64,000 nucleotides of DNA from Marchantia polymorpha subsp. ruderalis (taxonomy: Eukaryota > Streptophyta > Marchantiopsida > Marchantiales > Marchantiaceae): assembly GCA_037833965.1 (NCBI GenBank), contig AP031351.1, forward strand, positions 27,168,501-27,232,500, read 5' to 3'. This document shows positions 1-11,200 of this stretch, piece by piece. The translations under genes and the position numbers were made by a program. The notes under the pieces are model-generated. The model did not search any database. It worked only from the letters and a program-made list of their open reading frames with translations, and was not told the DNA's origin. Numbering within the stretch: the first letter of the stretch is position 1; every line of letters starts with the position of its first letter.

Positions 1-269
1 TTTTCCAAGCTCATTGCCTTGATCACATTCTTGACTTGCCGTTTCCATAGGAGATAGTCGGTACGGCCATCAAACTGTTCAACTTCAAACCTCGGTCCAC
101 CAATCTTAGATAACGCCATTGGTTTGATCGGCTGAAGTCTTTCCGGAATGACTTCAACAGGATCCTCAAAGAGAAAGCTTGACTCCTCACTTTCGTCGTC
201 TGAATGCAGGGTTCCAGCACCTTCAGCAACAATTGGAACAAGTTCCACTCCTCGCTCTAAGCTACTCAT
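1..269 (-). CDS. Ty1/copia retrotransposon Gag, N-terminal part (cut by window edge)
   Basis: The frame is open from an ATG at 269 down to base 1, giving 89 codons, and continues outside the window. The N-terminus is acidic (a run DDESEE near residue 22). It is followed by FEVEQFDGRTDYLLWKRQV, which matches the start of plant copia Gag proteins (consensus like FDGxNFxLWKRQVK). Gag packages the element's RNA into particles. A primer-binding site and an LTR lie upstream in the same orientation at 1240-1567, as expected for the 5' end of an element. A second in-frame ATG at 119 is also possible as the start. No stop or frameshift is seen in the visible part. The state of pol cannot be judged. 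The family assignment is fairly sure; activity is unknown. Confidence 0.8.
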   Translation of the reverse strand, partial: MSSLERGVELVPIVAEGAGTLHSDDESEESSFLFEDPVEVIPERLQPIKPMALSKIGGPRFEVEQFDGRTDYLLWKRQVKNVIKAMSLE

Positions 270-1239
270 GCCCAGAAAGCGTTCACCGTGTTAACTTTTC
301 TCAACACTTAGCCCGAAAAAACGTCAAAAATTAAAAGTTCTCAAAATTGAAATCTGATACTACTCACGCGTATTTCACAAGCCAACACACTGGAATGTAA
401 AAACGGTTTTTCAAAATCATCTCCGAATAAAAAGTTATTAACCTCCGAGTTTAGGGGCGAAAAAACTTGAATCTGGAACTCTAAGGGAATCTTTTCTACC
501 AAAACTTTACTCTAAGTCTATTTCCAAAACCGTCTTTTAGACTACTTGCTCAACTAGCTTGAAAATCAGCCTGTAAAATTTGAACTCAAACGTATATCAT
601 TTGCATAACCTAATCCATCAAAAATGCCAAAAAATCAACTCTCTATTTGATTCCTTTTTGACAGGATTCCTCATAGTTTCTCTTTGCAGCTTACCTTCAC
701 TGTCATCTTGGTTGGACGTTTCGTCTTCCAACCCAACTATTTCGGGTACCTTCCGATTCCACTATCTTGGATCCACTTCCAACAATCTTGGAGCCCCCTT
801 AAACTACTCCAAAACTACGACACTATGAAATCAAACTAACAAGAATTGACCTAAATCTTCAATCACTCGTAACTTCACGACCTCCCATCAAAATTCAACA
901 AACTTTAGGCCAAAATGATTGTACAAACAGTACATCAGTTTTATTTTGTGAAGATTTGGAAAATTCGGTAACCAAAAATTCAGATTTTGGAAAAACGAAG
1001 CAGTTTCTCTCATAGTAGATTGTAAGAGATCTTTCTGCTTCAATTTACAAAAAATCTCTCTAATCACTCGATGAAACTTTCTACTTCTTTCATCAAAGTG
1101 AATTGGTGCCTTTGAGTACTTTTCTACAGAGAATCAGCCAAAAATATCTCTTAAATTGCAAGTACAATCTCCGACAACGCTTCCGCGCCTCCCTGCTCTC
1201 CAAAAATGTGGAAATCAAAAATCAACGTGCATTGAACGA
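270..1239 (-). other. Untranslated leader of the copia element
   Basis: This stretch lies between the primer-binding site and the gag start. I see no reading frame that continues gag. It is moderately AT-rich and holds nothing recognisable apart from short pyrimidine/purine runs. At about 970 bp the leader is long for a copia element, which may mean insertions or a non-autonomous history. Confidence 0.5.
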
Positions 1240-1251
1240 GCTCTGATACCA
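1240..1251 (-). other. Primer-binding site for initiator tRNA-Met
   Basis: Read on the minus strand the sequence is TGGTATCAGAGC, the classic 12-base match to the 3' end of initiator methionine tRNA that primes reverse transcription in most plant copia elements. It lies 2 bases inside the LTR end at 1254, the normal spacing. Confidence 0.9.
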
Positions 1252-1253
1252 AG

Positions 1254-1567
1254 TGAAAGGCCCAAACATCCAGATCGATTAGCACGCATGACAATCACAA
1301 CACCGAGATAAAGTGGTTCATCTTTCACGGCCAAAAGCAGAACGTCACTAAAGCACGGATAATTACACAACCTCTATAGCCAAACTCTACTCCAACCTGT
1401 TCACTCTCTCGATGCTATCCTGAACTGTATGTAATGAGAGTCACCTTCTCTCTTCTATACGAGAAGAGATAAGGTGCACATAATACCTAACCTAACCTAA
1501 CCACAGTTAACTTCCTAACTATGGTTACCACTAACTAGAGTTAATCCAAGATAGAGTTAACCTAACA
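1254..1567 (-). repeat. 5' LTR of the copia element
   Basis: On the minus strand the repeat starts TGTTAGGTTAACTC (base 1567) and ends CCTTTCA (base 1254). It therefore has TG...CA ends, is 314 bp long, and abuts the primer site. It contains a short array of CCTAA units at about 1487-1503 and an interrupted hairpin at 1442-1476. The flank after 1567 is a run of T. The partner LTR is outside the window, so the target-site duplication and LTR age cannot be assessed. Confidence 0.75.
1442..1476. other. Interrupted hairpin inside the copia LTR
   Basis: CACCTT pairs with AAGGTG (1442-1447 with 1471-1476) and TCTCTTCT pairs with AGAAGAGA (1449-1456 with 1462-1469). There is one mismatch between them and a 5-base loop. 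Such hairpins are common around the R region of retroelements, but the role here is not known. Confidence 0.55.
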
Positions 1568-3300
1568 TTTTTTAATCATTTTTGTTTAACAATTATCACA
1601 AATATTTGTAAAATCAAATGTTATGTTAGATTTTACAATAATTTTTTGTTTTCTAAGCAAATTAAATCAATAAATATGACAAGAATGTATTTTTGTTTGA
1701 GCTTATTGAGGTAAATTTTATCTTCAAATATTTACATATGCACTATGTTTGTTTGAATCTGATTAGATTAAAGCTAAAAATAGAATAAAAATCTTCAAGA
1801 TTCTATTGATTATTTTGTAGTTTGATGAATAATTTTCAAAAAAATTTGATGAATTTAAATGATAAGTTAAAGAAAAAATTTAATCTTTATTTTTATTTTT
1901 TATTTTATAAAAGTAATTTTTTTTAAACATTATTTTATCATGATCAATTTCCAATCACAATCTATGAAGTTGTTAATACTTTGTTATAAATTAAAGCAGA
2001 AGAAAATAACTTCATATGTATCATTATCTTATTATTATAAAAAATTCAAATAATGTGATTATTGAATGATCAAATTCGTGTATTCATGATGATCATAAAT
2101 ATCATGGAGCTATAGATAAATTTGAGTCTCAAAAAAACTGTATTTTGTAACAAACATGGTAACAATGATAATTTCTTGAGAAATATCATGTAAAGATGAA
2201 AACTATTGAAATCTTTTACATGATGTAGTTTAAAAAAATTGACTTGAGGATTTAATTTGCTTGACAATGACTATGAAGAAAAAATAATCAATTTCAATTC
2301 ATCAAATTTGTGATATTTTTTTTGATTATTTGAATTTCACACAAAAAATGATTTGATTTCAAGATCTAAAAATGTATAGATTTGTAATTTCTAACTTAAT
2401 GACTTGCACTTCATGTTTGTGCTATGTATAGATTTTGCATGTGATCATTATATCAAATCAATGTTTTGATACAATAAAATTCATAACTTTTAATGTTAAA
2501 TATTCATCATTAAATTGCAAAATGTACACAATCATACATTGTTTATTTTCTACAAGTATTTTGATCATATTCGATAAAACATGAAAGCAATATGAATAAA
2601 AAATTGATATATATCATTACAAAGCTCACAAAAGTTATGTTTTTTGTTTTGATGATTTTTTTTGGTTATCATTTGATTTTAGAAATAAGTGAACTCTATC
2701 AACCTAATAAACTTGTTCAATAAGTTGTATAGATTGTGAAAAAGAGTTTTAAAACTAAAATGTAATGTATAAATAGTTTTTAATTTTAATATCATATGTT
2801 ATATCTTAGCTTCATTTTCACAATAAATGACCTGAAAAAAATTTAACAATTGATAATAGTGTGTTTTCATATAGCCTTGTTATTCATTTCGCGATCTTGT
2901 ACTTCTACATACATCTGACGATGAAGTTTGAAATTTTTTTTAATCTTCTATCTATTTTTTGATTCACTGACTGCAGTTTTCTGTAGGATTTGATTTAGAC
3001 ATTTGATTGTTACATTATCAAGCTTTATCTTGTATTTTTGAGATTCAAAATTTCAACATATGTAACTTGACTTCATATGTAGATTATTCTCTACTTCAAA
3101 CAAAGAGGTGTATGATCTCAAGTATAAGTGAAAGATTGTTAGTAGTATTTAATTACATTGTTACATACTAATTAGACACTAGGTTGAGTATCATGTTTTG
3201 CATGTACATGTTTTTACTGTACTAGCTAACATGCACATTATATATATTTAACATTAATAGTTTCCCAAGTTGTAACTACAATTACAACATTTTTCATATG
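1568..3300. other. AT-rich intergenic block, no gene seen
   Basis: Very AT-rich, with only short chance frames (the longest about 65 codons). No domain, LTR end or RNA gene is recognisable. It resembles the other AT-rich blocks of the window and is probably old, decayed repeat DNA, by inference. Confidence 0.6.
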
Positions 3301-5650
3301 TATTCACAAGAGTCATGTGTTAGGTTTGATCCTAGATTCAGATCCGACCCACAATTGCGTTTGGGTCAACTGTACCCTTGTCCATACCCATTATCCATCC
3401 AACTCATACCCAACACTCCATCATCTACTTAAGAGTAGTTTGAAGTGTTTTTTAAAAAGAGTAACATGTCAATTATTTATTGTAAATAGTTACAAACTTA
3501 TTCATAATTTGATAATCTGATTCATATAATCCTTCAAAAGTTCAATTCAATCAACTTCCACCAAATAAGTAAGGTAGAGTAGAGTACTGCGATTTTAACC
3601 AACATGAAAACCTTTTTATCTTGGGATTGAAGATTACTTAACATTCTATCAAGTTGATGGAGAATATAAGCAACCTTTTAACTCTATATAGCAGAGAATA
3701 CCCTAATTTATGAGACAAGATTTCATATCACATTATCAATGAGGTCACACATCGATGTGTAAACCTGATGTCTAATATATTCTATAATTAATTATTTTTA
3801 CTCCACGTATCCGAAAGGCGATGCACAAGTAATCACTATAAAGCTATGTGGGTCAAAAATGAAGGCATATTCATCAACGTCTCCTTCATCTTCACTCTCA
3901 CTCTCACTTCGTGCAGATGACAAAAAAATGAACAATGTAAATCAAGTTTTAGCAATATGGATGCAGGTACAACAATGATGGGTGTCCCCTAGAAGGCGAG
4001 AATAGCAATACTTTTAAGGTTTATTCAATGCATTCAGTGCCATAAGAGCAATGGGCTGAGAAATTTTCAGTTGAATGGGTGGGTTATGAATGGGTAGTAC
4101 CCATTCATTATCCACCCATGCGTCCAAGCCCATAGAGTAACCTCCCGGTAAGTTCGCAAATTGATACTATGAAGATTTTGCGCACTTAACAGGGAGGTGC
4201 GTACTTAAAGAGAAACAAGTATGTTCATACCAAGGTCCGGGCTATGAATGTTTGTTTTATTCACAATTATATGAGCTTAAGACTTTGAGTGTAGTATGAA
4301 CTCCCTGAACTATGTACAATGTGTCTAAGCCGAGACAAAACAATGTTTTGTTTTGTTTTGCTTTGAACTTCAAATCGAGGTCAAGTGAACTAAAAGTTCC
4401 CGGATTGTGTAAAATAATAGGAGATCCAATGGCATCCTCATATTAAATTAGCTATGAAAAGTGTTTGTGGTAAAAATTTTATACAAACACGAATTAAAGG
4501 TTCCACAAGAAAGTCGTGAACTGTAGTATGTTTTTGGAGGCATCCGCGGAAGGATTTCACCGTGCTCGTTAAATGATCCACATTTCTCAACGTTAAGTTT
4601 CTAATGTCTATGATCAACCATCCACGGATTCCCAACAACCGCCCATGGACCTAAGATTTTGTATCGGAGCTAGGATTAACACAACATCTTTTTCTTTTAT
4701 TTTATATAAACTCTCTTTTAACAAATCCGAAGATGTTTTATTGAACACTTTTTAATCGTATTGACTCTTCCTAAACTCAATTCTAATCCTTACCATTTGG
4801 ATCATTTTTATTTATTTATTTATTTGACCACTCCAAGGCAACTCCAAATGCATACTAGTGAGTTTGTACACAAAGTCTCTCATGCTACGATACAAAATCA
4901 AGGCAACTCCGAATGCATACCAGTGAGTTTGTACATAGTTTTTTTGGTGCTAAGGTCCAAAATCAAGAGTAAACAGCGAAGATCGTAAGCTAAGGTCCTT
5001 AAGCAATCACTCAGTGAAACTAAACTAACTAGAAACTGAACTAGGATTCAAATTCAAAACTGATATGCGATGACTCGAATTAAACGTTGGGCCTTGATAA
5101 GGTAAAGGTTCAAGATGAGGCGGAACCTATTTGTGTACAGATGAGTATAATGGTTATTTTGCTTTTCTTTATTTTTCATAATGTTTTTATTTGATAATTT
5201 GTTGCTACAATTCTTCCGGGTTTTACTAAACCCTAAACTTTTTGGAAAAAAAAGTTTACCTCCTTACCCGGTATGCAAACTTAAAAAGGTGCTTACTTCG
5301 CAGGGAGGCTAGTGTACCCATTACCCACCCATTGTGCCATGGGTATTCAGTACCAATGGGTACGGATAAACATTGCAGTACTCTGGTGTACACTTCACTT
5401 ATATGTTATATTTCAACATGAGTGAGATATTATGTTGAGGGCTAAGTAAGAACCCTGTTATGATTTTTCGGTTCATAAAGTATGCATAATCCATTAATAA
5501 GATAGGTCTAGACGTGTTTACATTTACAAGATATTTGTTTGATGTGACCCCATCAAGATAATCTTTGCTTGATGGAACCTATAAAGTCTCGTTTTACCCT
5601 ATGGGACCCCAGAGACGGTGTGCCATCGATGAGTTTTAGTATATGTTCTA
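3301..5650. other. Intergenic region, no gene seen
   Basis: Mixed-composition DNA with repeated GGGTA/TACCC words around 4080-4130 and 5310-5360 and a tandem duplication at 4834-4963. A telo-box-like AAACCCTAAA occurs near 5229. No coding exon is recognisable. Confidence 0.5.
4834..4963. repeat. Tandem duplication, 65-bp unit, two copies
   Basis: Unit 4834-4898 and unit 4899-4963 both start with CAAGGCAACTCC and share TGAGTTTGTACA and a terminal CAAAAT. They differ at scattered bases, so the duplication is not recent. Confidence 0.75.
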
Positions 5651-8243
5651 ATATCTAGACTTCATTCTTCAGCTGCCTCTGCCTACGGTGAAATTCTCTT
5701 GATTCGCACCAGATTTTTGTGTAAATTGACACGGCGAGCATATCATTCACGAGATAGGGTTGGTGAGCGTGAAGTTGTGGTTGCTCTGAGTTTAGTTGGA
5801 GAGAAGAGAGGAGGAGAAGAGATGTCACCGAAGTTTGAGAAGATTTTCTGTTTGCTAATTGCCAAACCTGTAATTGTTGGACAACAAATGTTCTAGACCT
5901 TATCAAATTTGGTAGATAGAAAGTCTTAGTTAGAGTTTAACATTGATACATGAAAATAATACTTTGACGAAGTGAAATGTAAAAAAGGCAAGGAAATTCC
6001 CCATGTCTTCCCCAAGCAAGTTCAAGTGTTTTCTTGGACAATGATCTAATAATCTAACAACTTACGAATTGACTCTTCATACTACAACAATCTGACATGC
6101 AACGTCGTTGAATTATCATTGTGTAAAATGTAACTTGTTTTTCACTTCAAACAAATGTTCTTATCAGGGTCCCATCGAGTAAATTTCTCTTACATTTACA
6201 TTTTAAAATCTAAATGAAACTTATTTCTCCTAGCAAGCATATATATTCTTGCCGGATCCCATCGAACAAATATCTCTTACTTTTTCGTATTAGAATCTAA
6301 GTGTTCGCCTGTACACTTGCTTCGATCACGCACAATAATTTGACTATTATTGTATCAGAATCTAAATGAGACTTGTTTTTCCCATCAAGCCAACATGTTA
6401 TTTACGGAATCCCATCAATCAAATATCTCTTACGTTTAACTATTAGAATCTAAGTGTTCGCCTGTACACTTGCTTCGATCATGCACAATAGTACCACTGC
6501 TCCTTCACTGTCGCTAATGACATTGTATAGTGGCTTGGTGGAGAGCTACTTAAGTCCAAGGTTCCCATTTGACCTGATAATAGTAGCTTACCATGAATCA
6601 CTGATATTGTCAGTAGTACGATAACATAGGTATTGTTAGTACATCTTGTCATGCGATGAAGGCTTAATTTCATAATACCTAATGCTCGGCTCTAAGGTAA
6701 TATACTATATGCCACATCTGTGAGTATGATGACGAATCCAGAACAGTAAGAACCAAATGTCCACACCTGTAGGTCTGGAAGATACTCCTACTCTATATTT
6801 CTCCTCTACATTTGGATGAACTTGTAAGACTGAGATTTTCCTCTGTTTCTGCATTTTCTGACTGGACAATACGCTATTGAACTCACTATTATCTCTATCG
6901 ATACCTTCCATTCAGCATTCATTCACGATTATCAGGTGGATTATATATGTTCCACGAGGCTGTATCTTCTGCTGCGGATGGTGAGAAACATGCCTGAAGT
7001 TTGGGTATTTCGCGTACACATCGAGACAGTCTGGCAAAATCTACCATTCTCGTCCCTGTCGGATTTGGTGAGAAACTTTTCCTACACTGCTACGTTTTCA
7101 CATCTTCAACAACTTCGCTAGGGATGAATAAACCTGCTATTCACCTCATCGTTCGAACCTTGTTGCAACTCTTCGAATCTTACTCAGTATACAGCGAAAT
7201 TACAGTCCGACACGCTCCACACTGCTACAAACTACAAACTACGTTTCGACCAACTTGCAGCGGGGTGCAATTGGAAGTCACAAACTTTTACATTCAAAAG
7301 TAAACAAGGGAGTCATTACAACAGGCAGCTTCTGATTTATAAGTACAAAAGAATGCAGTACAAACAATACTCAAGGGAGGGAGTGCACAAGAAATAAGAC
7401 TGAGGTTAGTGGAAAACAACCGACGACTGATTGTGTACCGGATGCCCAGGGCCATGCTGATATCAGTCGGTATGCAATGTTGAAAAACATGTGACTTGAG
7501 ATACTACAAGATGGATACATGAAGTTAGCTAAAGGTTAGTAAAAAACGGGGTAGTGAAAGCAAGAAAAGTATCGCCATAATCGTGAAAAAGTGTGCAAAG
7601 TACATCTACCGTGTTGAATTAAACAAATATTGATGACAAATGATAGTTCCCTACGTATCACACACAAACACCACAACAAGAAGTGGATGAGGTACATCCA
7701 ACCGAACGAGTACTTTCCTCAGCATCACTTTCCTACGGCAAGAGTTCCATAACCCTTGAGAATCGACTCGCAAAACTTCTGTCACTCCACCTGTAAATGT
7801 CATGTCACTTTTCATCTCATGTTGAAAGGTAGTCAAAAAATTGACTTCATTGAGTGCCCAGTACACAGGCAATTTACAAAGGATGACAGTTTGAAATATC
7901 CACATAACATTCAGCCCCATCATAGAGGTGATGGTCCACAATTCTGTACAATAGACCCGACCCAATCAAAAGTATATAAATACATACATTTTTGACACCT
8001 CCATCAAGAGCATCTTCCTCAGCGGATAGTGATACAATGATGGTCACTCAATTTCGAAGTGATTCTCATTGTAAAGTACCCCGCTATGAGAAATCACCTT
8101 TTCATTCTACTCATTATTGTAAAGAATTTTTGGATTTCACACACTAAGCTAAGTCCGACACAATTACAAGTATGGAACCTGCTCTCCAGACCTACTGCTA
8201 TTTGCGAAGGCATTATAAGCATGAGGAAAGGAGAAAACCTGCC
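5651..8243. other. Intergenic region and probable 3' flank of RAPTOR
   Basis: There is no recognisable protein. The part nearest 8243 must contain the RAPTOR 3' UTR, but I cannot place its end. Short overlapping frames on both strands at 5655-5906 and 7651-7995 show no family resemblance. A tandem duplication lies at 6201-6490. Confidence 0.5.
6201..6490. repeat. Diverged tandem duplication, about 153-bp unit
   Basis: Bases 6201-6337 and 6353-6490 align at an offset of 152-153. The last 40 bases are nearly identical (AGAATCTAAGTGTTCGCCTG and what follows), while the first half is more diverged. A further partial match (TCCCATCGAGTAAATTTCTC) precedes the first unit at about 6170, suggesting an older third copy. 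Confidence 0.75.
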
Positions 8244-11200
8244 TTATCTGGAGTGCATCTCACCGGCATAAATTGAGACAATTGAGTCTGTCGCGCCTGC
8301 GGCCAGAAGCACACTGTATGGATGGAAATGTAGGCAACTAACAGGTCCTATTCTGTGACCTAAGAAACTATTGTGGTAGCGCACCATGCTCAGCTGCTCG
8401 CCACTCGTACTGAAGACCTTGATGAACGATTTTGATGACCCGCTGGCAATCACTGGAGCATGTCTATGGACGGCTAGAGATGTTAGATGACCTTTGTGGG
8501 CGTCGATACTCAAGTATGGGCTGGCATTATTTCTGATATCCAGAAATTTAATATCTCCCGATTGGGAAGCAGACACCATCTGCGAGTAAAACAAACGATT
8601 TGTTATTACAACGCTTTTCATGACTTTTATATCCATTCGGACGACTTTTCCAATATCTAATTCAAACTCAAAGCCAGAGGATTTCAGAGATAATCTACTT
8701 CACTGATACAATGGTCTCTGAGCAAGAGACTTCTTCGTAGGCAAACCCATCTAACAAAACACGCTGTACTGTCAGGTGGAGTTGTACACGCTGTACAGCA
8801 TGTACAGTCCCAGGTTAGAGCACCAAAACTATATTTGATCGTTAAATGAAGTATATTTGATACGTTGGCACAGTTTCCATAGGGTGCATATCAACAGGAG
8901 ACATACAGGCACACTTGCTGCTAGCATCAACCTGGACTATTATGATAGATCACCGTAAGCTCCAACAGTATTTCTCGAAGCATTACGAGAGTACGAGACT
9001 AACGTATCTCTCATACTTCGGCTTCCAAAAACATTCAAAATGAAGAAGATCCCTCGGCATCAAAGCTTTGACGCCTTATGAACAATAAATAGAGGTTCCT
9101 TTTGTACTTCTGGCACCGCTTAGCAAAACTGTACATTTATGCATGTGGGAGAAATGTGACCTGAAAGATCAGAATTTATCACCTTTGTGAGATCCATTCC
9201 TGGTTGAAAGTCAATACCCATAACCCTATTCGAGTGTGCTTTCATGGCGCAAACAAGCCTGAAGATATAAAAGAGAAGACATCAAATTAAGTATTCAGTG
9301 TACCCAGATGGACACAGATTCAAGTGACACATGTTTTAACAAGACATTTGGCCTTACAAACTAAAAACAAAAACTACAACCACATAGGACTAAACTGAAC
9401 TGGAAGGTGGTCAAATGATAACTAGCACTGAGAAAAATCCACATGCGTTGCTCGGCTCAGTGTACATTGTAGTATTAGGCTTCTGGTAAGGGACTCACAT
9501 TCCACGGGTTCTGATATCATAAACTCTGACAAAACCGTCTCCACATCCCGTTGCTAATTGCCCAGTGTGTACTTGAGACGCCGACTGCCAACAAGTCATA
9601 AATAACAGTAAGTAACCACTCTTGATGCATATTTCGATCTCTCCCAATTGTCCATTCATTTTCAGGACAAAGGTGAACTTCATGAGCCTCACCATGGCTG
9701 ATGTGCAGCTGTCCGACTGAGAAGGTATGGTTGCAAAACAAAGCTCGGTATCCAAGTTCCACACGGTGATGGATGAGATTTCGCCAGATGCGTACTGCCA
9801 ACCAGCCAAAGACGAATGCGATAAGTTCCGGGGACCGACTCCGTTTACAGAGGCAAATTCACCTAGAATGACTGCGAAAACAAGGTAATTCTGTGGTAGG
9901 AGTTACCAAGAGACCCGTGTACTGCTGCCAGTCTACAACAGCACTGATTCCCCTGGAACCGGGTTTGTGTCCTTGAATTGTTTGGAATGCGGTGGCAAGG
10001 CGCTGATTGTCTTTTTGAGTGTAATCTTTCCACACTCTTACACTCCCATCACCTTTAAAACAACAAAAAATTCATTCTCAATAAATGAAGCGCAGCCTCC
10101 AACTAAACCCAAACAGCATAAACCATCCCGATGTATTTGCGCACTCTAATCGATTCAAAAGTTTACCAAATGGTGAATGGACAGAATTGAACTTCTACAC
10201 ACGATCTAGGACCCAAAAACGATTTGCTAAGAAACTATACTGATTATTAAGAAGAACAAAAAAGAGAGTGAAATGAAAGCGATCATAACTTGAAGCCACC
10301 AGCAGTAAACTGTCGTCCAGCTCATTCAGCAAACATAACTTGGATACCCCTTTGTCTGGAGCATTGTGGTTGTCAAAAGTATTGACCAGTTGTTCTTCCT
10401 CGTAGTTATATATCCTGAACCAAAAAAAGATACGGCTTCAATCTAACAGCAGATACATAAAAATTTCAGCGGACAACGCACAACATCCCAGGAGTAACTA
10501 AACTTCTTTAAACGGGTACTCAAGTCCTGAATGTACAGCAATGTCGCCTTCTAAGATTCCTGGGTTCAATCATGTGACACAACCAGCACACTGACCTGAT
10601 AGTCTCCTTCTCATCCGCACAGCAAACGAGTGGAGAAAATGGATGCAACAACACAGCCTTGGTCCCCATTTCTGAAAGCGTGACCCAGCTTGAAATTGGG
10701 TCGCTGACCTTACTGACACCTACATCAACACGAATACTGGTTAAGTCTTCCGTCATATGAACTACGGGTCGATACTGATAGAAGGGGGACACAGAAACTG
10801 GAATTACCCTCTTTCACTCAAATAGAGGAACTGAGCTGCGCAATGTCAAGAACCAGGGAGACAATCACATTTGTTCATTGCTACTTGATAACCTCACCGC
10901 AGCGGCATAAGGTTTGTCAAGAACAGAAAGGTGGACTCCTTTGTTGTCCTGAACCACTCACTCGAATGTTGGCACTTGGACATGCCATCGAGAGCCACTC
11001 TTTCTCTTTCCTCCCTTCTAGCTAGCACCTCATCCTCATCTTCGTGGGTGGGCTCAAGAAGCGGTCTTGAGAAGTGCCCACAACTCCAACTGTACAAAGT
11101 CGATGTAGGGACAGTGGATTCCATGCTCAGTGAGGCTGGGCCAACCGGAACTCCACTTCCATCCGCTAGACCAGTTGCACTGACTGATCTAGGAACAGGA

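Noticed and set aside
9795-9862. A 23-codon insertion in RAPTOR between WD40 strands
   Set aside because: A first reading used the acceptor at 9862 with a donor at 9915. The pair 9907/9794 also keeps frame and gives a join that matches other plant RAPTORs without an insertion.
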